Assembly: GCA_031216445.1 (NCBI GenBank)
Contig: CM062209.1
Location: forward strand, 27,829,501-27,893,500
Length of the DNA stretch: 64,000 nucleotides
Direction: 5' to 3'
Source of the DNA: Lateolabrax maculatus
Lineage: Eukaryota > Chordata > Actinopteri > Acropomatiformes > Lateolabracidae
Shown here: positions 12,726-23,520 of the stretch, in pieces
Numbering within the stretch: position 1 is the first letter of the stretch
Layout: each line of letters starts with the position of its first letter
Notes under the pieces: generated by a model
What the model was told of the DNA's origin: nothing
Database searches by the model: none
Seen by the model: the letters and a program-made list of their open reading frames with translations, nothing else
Translations under genes and position numbers: made by a program

Positions 12726-13464
12726 GTTTTATTTTATTTTATTTCTGGACCCTCTTCTCCGTGTTTGGGGAAAAAACTTTCAGTCTATATTTGGATTTAG
12801 AAGTGACAAAGGTGTAATTATAGAATTCCCATAAAATTAGAAATCTATTGACACAGCGGAGCTACACAGCAGTAAGGCAGTAAAGGCGAGTGCACTTTGC
12901 AGTAAAGATACAAAAACAACAACGATTAAGAATCAGATCTCTACCCAATTTAAAATGGGATGGGAAAAGTGCATCAATAGCACAGTAATGTATACAGCAT
13001 TTCTAATTATTTTGTTAGACTACTGCAAGGACAATGCATTTTATGTCCAAACCTATACCCTTGGGTCCAAGTCACCCAATATCTCCCGAGTTCACCGTGG
13101 CACCTCCCATATAGCAAACATTTGAATGAGTTGTCTTTTGTTCTGATTCATTGTTCACATGTGTGTTTACCACTTTGAAGAAGCCCTACAACTCTAAATG
13201 CTTGGTGAAGCAACTACAACCACATTTGTCTCATCTTGTTCAATACAATATTCAAGTTCATCAACTGCCAATACAGCAACAAATGGTCTCTGAAAGACAG
13301 TTCATCACGAACATTAGTTTAAAAAAGTCTTCACACTAATCCACACAACACACTTTTGACACTGAAGTTAAAAATAAAACTAAAAGCCAAAAAGCAACAC
13401 AAGTCACACTGCAGTACATTTTGGAACTATTTTAGTTGACTTCTTTACCAGATACAGACTGGTT

Positions 13465-13752
13465 GTGCGTGTGTGTGTGTCAACTATCTTTGTGAGAACC
13501 AATTTGAGTTTTAGACCATGGGAGTAAGGACATTTTTTAAAGTGAGGACATTCTTGCCGGTCCTCACTTTCAGAGACAACTTCAATGGGCTGTTAGAGGG
13601 TTAAGACTTGGTTTTAAGGTTCAGGTTAGAATTAAGTTTAGGTTAAGTTTAGGGTAAGGGTTAGGGTCAGGCATTTAGTTTTGATGGTTAAGGTTAGTGT
13701 AAGGGGCTAGGGAATGCATTATGTCAATGAATGTCCTCACAAGTATAGATGT

Positions 13753-13765
<13 letters not shown>
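13465..13765. repeat. Teleost dispersed repeat with degenerate TTAGGG motifs, flanked by (GT)n
   Basis: The block runs from a GT repeat through GAGAACCAATTTGAGTTTTAG, AAGTGAGGACATT, a run of GGTTAAG/TTTAGGGTAAGGGTTAGGG words, GGGAATGCATTATGTCAATG and TGTCCTCACAAG, back into a GT repeat (13760-13808). This is a well-known fish repeat layout. The telomere-like words are part of the repeat and do not indicate a chromosome end. Confidence 0.65.
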
Positions 13766-13790
<25 letters not shown>

Positions 13791-14129
13791 CTGTTTGTGT
13801 GTGTGTGTCATTGTCTTGGCAACTTTATTGGCATGTTTCAATTCCTTTGACTCAGTAGAAACTCATGTGAACTGTTGACAGAAACACTGCAAGTTCTAGT
13901 TAGTGACATCCTGTCAGGAGACGCACAGACTCACTTTCCCACACACAGAAACAAAATATGAAAACTTCCATAACAAATACCACCAGCAATACGCCCCCTA
14001 CAGAAAGATGTCATATTGAAACAGATCTTTCCTAAATTAAGAGAGAATATAGAGAAACCCAAAGCCAAAACAGTTTAAATCGATGTTTAAACTGTGTTCT
14101 TAATGGAAACTGTGCTCTATGTTTGCTGT

Positions 14130-14172
14130 GTGTGTGTGTGTGTGTGAGTGTGTGGGGTGGGGGTGGGGGGGG
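14130..14172 (+). repeat. (GT)n tract ending in a G-run (potential G-quadruplex)
   Basis: A GT repeat passes into G4-T-G5-T-G8 at 14154-14172. Three long G-runs separated by single T can form an intramolecular quadruplex, since the 8-base run can supply two tracts. It lies inside the presumed piezo1 intron 1. Confidence 0.7.
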
Positions 14173-16400
14173 TAAAGGCTGTGATTCATGAGATTTGAAC
14201 CCTGTATAAGACTGAGGTTAGCCAGCTATCTTTGGGTTTAACGCAGGCTTTCCGGTATCACAAAGCTGGCTTACTTTAACCCATTGTAACCCACGCTGCA
14301 TTGCTGCACAGCTTACCTGCTCCATAGCAGCTCAAAGGATCAGATCAAATAATTCAAACAACCTGGCTACTGACCAGTCAAATCACTGGAAAATAGAGTC
14401 ATCATTCCTTACAGACCAGAAATTAAAACTTTTGTAGCAGAACCATTGGTTCACCTCAAACATGGCTCTTAACATCTGGAACAAAGTTGACCATGCTTAT
14501 GATATTTACTGTTGCATATTAGATCATTGTGCTGACTTACTTTATTACCAACAGGAGTCTTGAAAGGGATTCATACAATATACAGAAATTACCCATACAT
14601 GTAAAACTGACAAAACGCAATGCCTATGAAATTGCTGCCATGTTGAGTAATATTCACTGGAAGTGAAAAGCATTGCTCAATACCATCTGTTGGTTGGGTG
14701 TGTCGGTTTTCACAACTATAGCAAGTATTGCTTTTTAGCAAGAATTATATAAATTAACAACCCACCACTTCATTGTTGATTGTCTTCATAATGTTGGAGG
14801 GAAAAGTAATACAAAAGAATAATCTCAGAAAGATAATCATCTTTTCTTCCACAGAAATGTTTCCCCAACCTAACAGACACAATCTCCTTTACAACCACTA
14901 CATCACTTTTTCTTTGTTAGTTTTTGAAAAATCCCTACCATATTTATAGTATAGTTCACCCTTACTTGCATTTTATTTATTTTATTTTTTTTACTTTCAA
15001 CTGCTCCAGTTTTATTCCATGCTGCCTGCTAACATGCAATTCCTTGAAAAAGACTCCTGTTGCATAGAGACAGGGCTGGACACACACCACATCACAGCCA
15101 GTGAGTCTAAAAAGAGCTTTGAGACTATAACTGGCAGGCAAAAATCTGCCATTTCTCACTGGAATTCCATGTGTCATGTGAGCTGGCCGGCATCAGTTGT
15201 GAATTAACGTGCTTGTTGATGCTGAAAAAAATATCGAAGCGTTTTTTAGCCACATGGCTGCATGCACAAATGTGTTATGGACGGGAAACCGGTCTACAAA
15301 GCTATGGCGGAGTCAGCCTTGCTGCCAATTTGTCCTAATGACCAACTGTGGTACTGCAACAAAGTAATCCTGGCATGCTGATAGACCATAATACTTTATC
15401 AAAGACACCTCAAACATAACATAAGGCCAATTATGGAGCCTTCCACATTCAAATGAATGGGGAGCAAGTTTCAGTGTGACTGCAACTTTAAGTCCGCATT
15501 GTGAGTGCAAGGTCACAAATGAGCAAATGCAAGAAATGCAAAAGACAGATGTCAGAGGAACAGGAGGAATTGATCCTGTTATTGCCTTGACGGAGATTAC
15601 TGTGTTCAAACTGAAACCATTTCAAGCAACTAAGCACTAAAACAATGACAGGATGACAGGTCATGTGCTCTGAGTAATACAGAACCATACTGTGCACCAG
15701 ACCCACTGATGAAAGACAGTTTCCGTTTATATCACCGCCGAAAAGATGTGCCCACATATGAATTAGTTACTTCTGAAATTTCACATGCATCACAGTTTAC
15801 ATTCGCTCTTGACTAGTACGCACAAAGTTATCTGAAACATTAGTCCGGTAGGATTTCTTTGCTCATCAGCTGACACGAACACTTGGCAAAAAGTCGCTTC
15901 TAACCTCTTAACTAGGTTTGGAGTCATAACTGGTCAATATTCCAACCCCACAGCAGTGATCACTTTAAGGATTCATTTTTTCCACAGCTTCAGCTGTTCC
16001 CACTACCGCATTTCACAACAGCGTTACACCACGGGAGGCGACACCAACACCCATTCCAAAGAGGACTTTATTTTAAAAACACCAGCGTCTTGTGGGTGTC
16101 TTAAGTTCCCCGTGTAGCCTACGTGTGCTGGTACTTAGGACTGAAAGCATGAGTATCACTTGCAGTCACGTTGTCGACTCGTATCACTACAGTAACCAGA
16201 CACCAAAGAAATGCTGGAAAATTGTTGAAGTCTATGCGAAGTTTGTCCAGTTTCCCCTCCAGCTGCTCCAGCAGTCACCACCCAGCGCTTCATGCGTTTC
16301 AGCGCTCAGATCAGCGTGGATGGAAGTTCAAAGTCGATAAATGTGAAACTTTGTTGAGACACAGGGTCATTATTTTATAAAAAAGGAGCAAGATAGTTAC

Positions 16401-16464
16401 CTGTTAACAGCACGGCGGGTAAGAGAAAGCAGTAGAACAGCCAGACAACCACCTGAAGATCCAT
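16401..16464 (-). CDS. piezo1: piezo1 coding exon 1 (partial gene)
   Basis: PIEZO1 is the trimeric mechanically gated cation channel of the plasma membrane. Reading leftward from 16464, the ATG opens a 21-residue hydrophobic N-terminus that starts MDLQVVVWLFYC and ends LLPAVLLT, then one extra base (phase 1) and a good donor, G|GTAACT, at 16400. Human PIEZO1 starts with the same kind of segment (MEPHVLGAVLYWLLLPCALL...), and the shared YxxLLPxxLL core and exon length support the match. Piezo2 is the alternative, but context decides: human PIEZO1 lies head-to-head with CDT1, followed by APRT, in exactly this arrangement. All other exons would lie left of position 1. The 5' untranslated region is probably within 16465-16950, where the sequence is CpG-richer, but its limits cannot be read. 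Confidence 0.75.
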
Positions 16465-16515
16465 GTCAGTGCCGATCAATCCTCACTCCCCGATAATCAA
16501 CGAGTTATCAGTAAC

Positions 16516-16537
16516 TACCATAGATCAGGGCAGAAAC
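16516..16537. repeat. 22-bp perfect direct repeat, copy 2 (copy 1 at 12212-12233)
   Basis: The 22 bases starting TACCATAGATCAGGGCAG occur identically at 12212-12233. One copy sits about 52 bp upstream of the piezo1 start codon and the other within intron 1. The flanks are unrelated. Confidence 0.8.
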
Positions 16538-16949
16538 ACTGCTCCGCCAATCTCAAGGGTTCCATCGGGGCTGATTGATTAAATGTGACAGAGGAATGAA
16601 TAGACCATTAGTCCGATATTCGCTCATGATCTCCCATCAAAAAGACAACAAAAGTGTGGAAAGTCTTTAAGTTCAAACTAAAGTTCCCAGTTAGTTCCAG
16701 TCGCCTGTGTGTTTACAGCACGCTGCTGAGATCTGCTCGTTTCAGTGACGCGATCAGGGAGGAAGAAAGGGTTTGTTGCATGTGTTCCTTCGGAGGGGCC
16801 CAGTCTGAAGTAACAGTGTTGTAGGTGGAAAATGTGATTCACAGGCAAGTCAGTCAGAAGGGCGTTCATAGAGGAGCTATTCTCCACTGAGCGCCGCCGC
16901 TGCCGCTGGTCACCTCCCTGCTGCCACACTCAGCACTGAGGCTCGTCAC

Positions 16950-18890
16950 TGCACTGCTTTAGCACTTGTGTTTAACCACACAGGTTTAGTTGGCTATAAC
17001 GTGTGGGCTAGGCTCAGCAAGGGAATGCATTGGGAAATAATTACATGAATTATTGGTTATCATTGGGACTGTGTTGGCATGGGTTTCAAAGTGATTTCTG
17101 ACATGGGCACTCCAATCAATGCAGGCCTACAAATAGATCTTCATTGAAGCCACAATACTGTAAATCTGCTCTAACTAACCCCAAAGTAACGGGATTCTAT
17201 GGGTCATGGTGCCCCCTAGCGTACAAGTAAACCGTACAAATATGGAGCCAGTGAATGAAACACTGTAGCTGTGGTTGTGTGAGTGTGAAGAGTAGCACAA
17301 GGCAAGTGGTTTCTTTCAGGGTTGTGAGCCCTTAAAATGAAGAAATTGTTATTTGTCACGGGTTAAGGCGGTAGTATGGATTGTGAGCAGATCACACAAA
17401 GACAGATTTCCCCCTCTTGGATGGAGATGAAAGTGTACATACTTTCAGACAAGACAATCAGAGATGCATCTTTTTCATTCTTATCCCCTTAATCATCTGA
17501 ATCTCTGAAACTTTTAATGTAGCCCAAGATCACCCTGATTTTTAGCATCAAAACTATTCTAATCTCCATCTTATTTTGAAAAACCCCAAAACAACATTTG
17601 ATATGCATTCTGGGCAGGGTTGGATCACCAAATCCCTATACCAATTTTGTAGGATCAGGATCATAGCTCCTGGTTTTGAAATACCCAGTTTTGACATCCC
17701 CTCTTAATAGTAGGCTACTGATCTAGATTAAAGGTTTTGAAATACTGGGCCCTGGTGAGTCCTTAAGGGGTCCTGAGTGCCAGGATGGGAACCACTACCC
17801 TATTCAAACCCATCAGGCTTAAATAAAAACAGTGACACTGCAGTGGAAAATTACTCAGTTAAGTCAAAGAAAGATACATTTACATTTAACAAAGATGGAG
17901 AAGAATCACTTGTTTTAAAGCTTAAATGCCCCCTAAACATTCATATTAATGATCCGTGTGTATGGAGGGGGCTCGCAGCTAGAAGTGGTAAGGACACTGA
18001 CTTTAATCCTGTTACTTTCTCTTACTCCCATTTGTATTTAAGGTTGCTCAAAAGTAAGAGCAAACTGAAGCACAACAGTGTGATTTAAAGATCACCCTGA
18101 TTTGAGTTTATGTAAGAGATGATTAACACAGAGTGCTCAAAAGTAAAAGTACTTATAACAATGGGGATATTGCTGTGTTAATGATTGTAGTGGGTGATCC
18201 CCGTTAATCTGGCTACCAGATCACACTACTGAATGGTATGGTTTGGAAGTTAAACTATATAAAAAAGTATTATAATCTACTTTGATCTTTTATTCTTTAA
18301 TCATTTCTTTCAAAAGCTCTGCAGATCTGCAGACAGCATTCCAGACACATGTAACCAAGGACACAACAGTAAAAAAAGTCACACGGGTGTGAGGAAATTA
18401 ATATAATAAAGGGCAAATAATAAAAAGACAGTAGCTTTTTGACAGCTTGTTGCCAATGAAGATACCTGCAGCAGCATTGATCATGATATGTTACGATTGC
18501 CAACAATGATTAATCATGTCCTTAAGTGCTTTAAGAAATTAAGCTTCAGCAACCAGGTCAAATTAATTTCTTTAACAGAATAGATATATTTGTTCTCAAC
18601 TTTAAAATAAAATAGGCCTAACTTTGAATGACATGTTATTTGAGAAAAATATATGTGTAAGTTTGAATATATTTATTATTTTGGTTTTGTTACGCTAGGA
18701 TAATGTGAGAAGGATAAGTCAGTGTCGCGTGTTTTAGAAAAAATGATAAAACAGTCACTCAATCAGAGAAATAATCAAAACATCAGGACAGATGTTAACT
18801 AGTATGTTCTGTAATACAGCACAATGTCGACGCAACAAAGACTCGTGACTTTAAAAACCGCTCCATGCTTCAAACTGTCTCATCCTTCTT
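16950..18890. other. Spacer between piezo1 and cdt1
   Basis: No gene seen. A 103-codon open frame at 17777-18088 has no recognisable motif. Some words (for example around 18130-18150) resemble the common GTACTT-type fish repeat. The right-hand end (from about 18890) becomes CpG-rich as the cdt1 promoter begins. Confidence 0.6.
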
Positions 18891-18904
18891 TAATTATCCT
18901 AGGA

Positions 18905-19093
18905 CGTGGCCCGGGGCGTGGCTTTGTTCAGTTCGCGCGAAAGTTCTTTTCTTCTTCCTGTGTAGTGCGAACATTTCCGGACATGTATTGTTGACGGACA
19001 CTATATATTTACATCTGTGCCGGACTCGGTTTATAGTGGATTTGTGGACTTTTCCCCTCTGCGGCTCTTGTGTTGCCCTCAAGCAGCAGCGAC
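18905..19093 (+). promoter_or_regulatory. cdt1: cdt1 promoter/5' UTR with a perfect palindromic E2F-type site
   Basis: The palindrome TTCGCGCGAAA at 18932-18942 fits the E2F/DP consensus (TTTSSCGC-like core flanked by AAA). It is 152 bp upstream of the cdt1 ATG. A GC/KLF-type box, GGGGCGTGGC, lies 10 bp before it at 18914-18923. CDT1 is known to be an E2F-driven, S-phase-entry gene in mammals, so the site is a credible control element. The transcription start is not determined. Confidence 0.7.
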
Positions 19094-19720
19094 ATGTCTC
19101 AGGCTCGGGTTACTGATTTCTTTTCCCAGAGAAAGAAAGGCATCGCCGGTCCGGTGAAACCAACCAAGCAACTCAGCAGCGCCGTGGTCGGCCGCGGCTC
19201 AACTGGGCTCAGCGCATGGTCAAGACCCACTAAAGACGAGGACGCCTTCCTTTGTTCCTCCTCCGTCCATGAAGAGTTTGTCCGAGTTATCGACGAGGCG
19301 GCAGGGCTAAATGATGGAGAGTCTGCTATCTGCAGCACCGCGAGAGTTTCCCCCTCCAGTCCCCGTACACCGAAGCGGAGCTCGGCGGACGCAGAGTTTG
19401 ACCTCGGGGCAGCCGTGTTTTCAGCCACCGCCGACCACAGCACGGCCAAGAAGAGACGGCAGGCGGAGGCCGTTAGAGACACCAAAGCTAACGTCCCGGA
19501 GAAAGCAACGAGGAGGAAAGCCAGGAAAAAACTGGTTCTCCCCCGAGACACAGAGGTGAGTTCATGCTGTTCTGGCCCTGTTCGTGTTGAAGCCAGCTTC
19601 TGACAAATTCCTCCATCTTTGAGAGAAATATCTGTTCGCCCCGGCTTGTGCCTCACTCCCATTAGCTAAATGTTTAAGCCTCGTCTTAACTCTTTGGTTG
19701 CCTGCCTGCAAACAATGTAA

Positions 19721-19767
<47 letters not shown>

Positions 19768-21806
19768 TATATATATATATATTCACAATATCCCATTGTA
19801 CGCCTGTATCACTCATGACAGTGAAGACTGAGCTAACTGTATTGTGCTGCTGTGCACGCCCAGGCTGCAGCCCAGCAGCCTCTGCCCAGTGAGCTGACCC
19901 AGCAGCCTCCAGCTCTGGCTGCCCCTGTGTCTGGACAGAACACTGAGGACCATGTTACCCTCCAAACCAGCAGCTCTCCGCAGAGGAGTCAGGTCATCAG
20001 CAAGAACGCTGGAGGACGGGCCAGGCAGGTAAAGCAATGTTTTTGGACTGGCTTCACTGATGTGTCGTTGTCACCTTTAGATGCTTCAACATTTTGTGGT
20101 GACACTGTATATGAAGCTGAAAGCCTGAAGAATTTTGAGCAAATTGGAGCTTTATGGTACTAGAGGAATAGATCCACCAGGCTTTAAAAACACACTACAC
20201 TTGTTAGTAGGATACACTGTTGGTTTGGCTCTGTCCATGGGACAAAAAACAAATAGAATATTGCCACGCTTCCTGAAAAGTCCTGACTTCATCAGCATTG
20301 TAATCCCCCTGTTTTTTTTCAGGCTCTATGTAAAGAGGACATTGCGACCCTCAAGTCTCGCCTTCAGAGGATCAGGAAACACACAGAGGAAATAGCCAGC
20401 TCTGCTTCCATTCCCACATCTTCCTCTTTTGCCCCTCCAGCTGGTTCAGCACCTAACAGTACTACCCCCCCTGTCCCCAAAACTGTCTCGCCACTCACCT
20501 CTGATGCTAAGGCCCTCAAGTTCACAGTTGCACAAGCTAAAGAACTTGCAGCTAAAGCTCAGATGAGGAAAGAGGAAAGAGAGGCAGAGAAGAGCAAACA
20601 GAGTGAGACACAAACCCAGGACAGGTGAGCATGTACACACACACACACACACACACACATACAGTACCAGTCTGTGCAGCTGGCCCACTACATTTTCAGT
20701 AACAGTAGGTCCTGCTAATTCCAAATCAGAAACCAAAGTGTTTTTTCCCCTCAATTGTCCCATCAGTTCTGAGCAGCCGGCATATCAGCGGTACCACACA
20801 CTTGCCCAGACGCCCTCCCCCAGCCTCTCCCTGCCATACCAGTACAAGGTTCTGGCTGAGATGTTTAGGAGTATGGACACGGTGGTCGCCATGCTGCACA
20901 ACCGCTGTGAGACAGCTACCTTCACCAAGATTAAACAGGGGGTCCAGGACATGATGCACAAGTAGGTGGAAACTTGAGAGATAGTCTGAATCTGCTTTTC
21001 AGATTAAACAATGATGAGTGTTTTTCAGATAGAAAGAAATAAGCATTCAGTGGTGTATTGCTTCCTGGTTCAGTTCTACAGTGTCTTTTAGAAAATTGCT
21101 GATTTCACTGACATTCTTGTGTCCCATTATTGTCAAAGGAAAATTTAGAAAGTGTGGCTATGAATAAAAACTCAATGTTATGGTATTTTGACTCTTAAAT
21201 GAATGAATGAATGAGAAAAAATTCTGCTGACCTTGTTGGGACTTAAGTCTTTCCTTTCATACTCTTGGGTGGAACCTAAAACACATACTGTTCCTCATCT
21301 ATGTGCATTAAACACATCTGTTGACATATGTCAGTGTAAAATTCCCCATACCTTTTTGTACTTCATTTCCACATAGAACAGCCATCTACACTTTTAGGCT
21401 GTCAAGCTGCAGAAGCTAATGTTTGCCTCTCTTCTTTGTCCACCTTGCAGGCGGTTTGAGGAGAGCCACGTGGGTCAGATAAAGACAGTGTTTCCAGAGG
21501 CCTACACATTTAGACAGGAGAAGAACATCCCAACCTTCAACAGCAGCATCAAGAAAGGAAGCTACCAGCTCACTGTGGAGCCCATCATTCTCTGTGGTTA
21601 GAACACCCCCTTCTCAGTCTTTGACTACACCATTTCTTCTGCTCAAAATATATGATATGTTATATATTAATATCTATTACAGCTTTGATCAGTTCACCTT
21701 TAATTAACAAAGTGTCTCTAAAGAGGATAAATGTAAACTGTGGGTGTAACTGCTGGTCCATTTATGGTGGACATGATAAGGTGTCCTCTACTTTTTTATA
21801 TATAAA

Positions 21807-21848
<42 letters not shown>

Positions 21849-22147
21849 TTGACCTCCTCAGACCAGAATGAAGCCCGTCCTATCCTCTCAGCCTCTCGTC
21901 TCCTGAAGAGAAGACACACCTTCCACCTGAACCTGGTCTCCATTGTTAAACAGCACCACAAGGTCTGCAGCTGCTCCAGTAATGCTTCCATTTGGTTTTT
22001 ATATAGTAAGAGTCACAACTAGGCTAGGGCAGCAAATGGGGAGCAATTTTGAACATGGCACTGTCCCAGATTTTAAAGCAAACAAATGTGCCGTATGAGC
22101 TGAGAATGTTGTCTCCAATGAGATAGGGAAAACATTTTGGTGTCTGG

Positions 22148-22184
<37 letters not shown>

Positions 22185-23520
22185 CTTTTCTGCTACCTCA
22201 TTTTCAAACCACTTCTCTGTCTGCAGGTCTTCCTGTCCTCGTTGGTTCCTCTGGTGTCTGTTCCGGAAGACAAACTGACCCGCTGGCACCCTCGCTTTAA
22301 TGTGGACACTGTGCCAGCTGTCCAAACTAGCCCTCTGCCTCAGCCTCCTCACACTGAGAAACTGGCCACAGCTCAGGAGGTGCTGGACAAGGCTCGCTCG
22401 CTCATCACACCTAAGGTACTGTGCCAGTTTTTAAGTGGTCACTTGGCAGCTGTTGTGAAATTATCAAATTTCTCTTAATATATCAACGTCAGTTTGTTAT
22501 TTTAGATGAATAATCAACAGGTAATAAAGTTGTAAAGTCATGCTTCATTTTATAATACCTACTGTGTCTTTCATAAACTGTCCTGCATTCAGATGGAGAA
22601 GGCTTTGGTTTCTCTGGCTCTGAAGACAGAAGATAAAGCTGCAGAGGATAAGGAGCCAACATGTCCAAAGAACTCAACGGCCCCTCAAATATCAGCTGCC
22701 CCTGTCGCTCAGGTTCCAACTGTTCTGAAAGGAGTGTCACAGTCCCTTCTGGACAGGGTAAGTACACTGGGAGGAGAGAGGGGTTCTAGGCAGTATGAAC
22801 TGTGCTTTATGGGTATATTAGAATGGCTGACTTAGCTTTTGCCCCATCAGAAAACCATGTTGTGATTTATTGTGATGTTTGTTTTTTTTTTGATGATTTT
22901 GTCTGTGTTTCAGATTCGGGCAAAGGAGGCCCAGAAGCTCCAGGCAGCCATGACTCGAAATCCTGTCCAGGAGGAACGCCTGATGATGATGTCGCGGCTC
23001 CCAGAGCTGGCCAGGATTCTCCGGAACGTTTTTGTTGCAGAAAAGAAGCCGGCTTTAATAATGGAGGTGGCCTGTAACAGGATGGTGGCCAGCTACAGAT
23101 CTGCTCTCAGCACAGGTTAGTTCAAACAGGAGATAATAGCAGAGCTGGATGGGAGTTTTGTAGCTTGTGGGAGTAGCTGAGAACCGACAGCCATGTTTTC
23201 TGTATTATTTTGAACAGCTAGAAACCTAAATAAGCAGGTAGAAAAGGCTGTGTACTGTAACATTCACCATTATTTTGTTGTAGGAAACCGGCTGTCTTCT
23301 AACATTGTTTAGAAAAGAACTGTTGTGTGATTGGCTGTCCCTCATCTAACGAACAGGTGAAATGGAAAAACATATCCGTCTGCTGGCAGAAGTGGCTGCT
23401 GATTGGCTGACTATTCATCCAGTCAGGAAGGACTTCTACCTGAAGTTGAACAAGAACATGGAGCTGAACGTAGTTCTGGACAAAATGAGCAGCAGACTCC
23501 GAGAGGAGGAGAGACTGTGA
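19094..23520 (+). CDS. cdt1: cdt1: DNA replication licensing factor, 10 exons, complete
   Basis: Cdt1 loads the MCM2-7 helicase onto origins in G1 and is held by geminin and destroyed in S phase. Exons: 19094-19555, 19864-20028, 20323-20624, 20767-20961, 21451-21596, 21862-21962, 22227-22415, 22593-22757, 22914-23115, 23357-23520; all phases join and give 696 aa (human 546). The start is fixed by MSQARVTDFFSQRKK: QxxVTDFF is a PIP box with the TD pair and a basic residue at +4 (K14), i.e. a PCNA-dependent CRL4-Cdt2 degron. Residues about 120-147 are basic, likely the nuclear signal. The geminin-binding core starts near Y316 (YQRYHTLAQ, AEMFRSMDTVVAMLHNR, RWHPRFNVD), and the C-terminal MCM-binding winged helix covers about 565-696 (GVSQSLLDRIRAKEA, LPELARILRNVF, WLTIHPVR). 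Residues about 155-305, low in complexity, explain the greater length. Exon 6 has a TG-repeat acceptor. Confidence 0.95.
19725..19783. repeat. (CA)n-(TA)n microsatellite in cdt1 intron 1
   Basis: A CA repeat of 18 units passing into ATATACATAT and a TA run, about 80 bp upstream of exon 2. Confidence 0.95.
20635..20660. repeat. (CA)n next to the donor of cdt1 exon 3
   Basis: A CA repeat starts 11 bp after the GTGAGC donor at 20625. CA repeats near donors are known hnRNP L sites in other vertebrate genes; a role here is only inferred. Confidence 0.85.
21811..21848 (+). repeat. (GT)n at the 3' splice site of cdt1 exon 6
   Basis: A pure GT repeat of about 18 units ends 13 bp before the AG at 21860-21861. 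Between them lies only GTTGACCTCCTCAG, so the usual pyrimidine tract is reduced to CCTCCTC. Confidence 0.9.
22152..22181. repeat. Poly(A) run of about 30 in cdt1 intron 6
   Basis: An uninterrupted A-run in the middle of the intron between exons 6 and 7. No SINE body could be recognised at its side. Confidence 0.85.

Larger units (their letters stand above)
1..16400 (-). other. piezo1: Presumed first intron of piezo1 (3' part outside window)
   Basis: The only coding exon of piezo1 seen here ends with a donor at 16400, and the next exon of the family (continuing the first transmembrane segment) was not found on the minus strand down to position 1. The stretch is therefore read as intron 1, more than 16.4 kb long; a very long first intron is also my recollection for mammalian PIEZO1. 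Its contents are mobile-element fossils and microsatellites listed separately. The parts 1450-2700, 7000-7930, 8240-9650, 9915-10550, 10620-12400, 12720-13460 and 14180-16390 hold nothing else I recognise. A 109-codon open frame at 11260-11589 has no recognisable motif. An exon 2 hidden in an unread spot cannot be fully excluded. Confidence 0.55.

Noticed and set aside
19099..19662. 187-codon open frame on the minus strand over cdt1 exon 1
   Set aside because: It is the antisense shadow of a GC-rich exon. It has no known domain and continues into a microsatellite-bearing intron.
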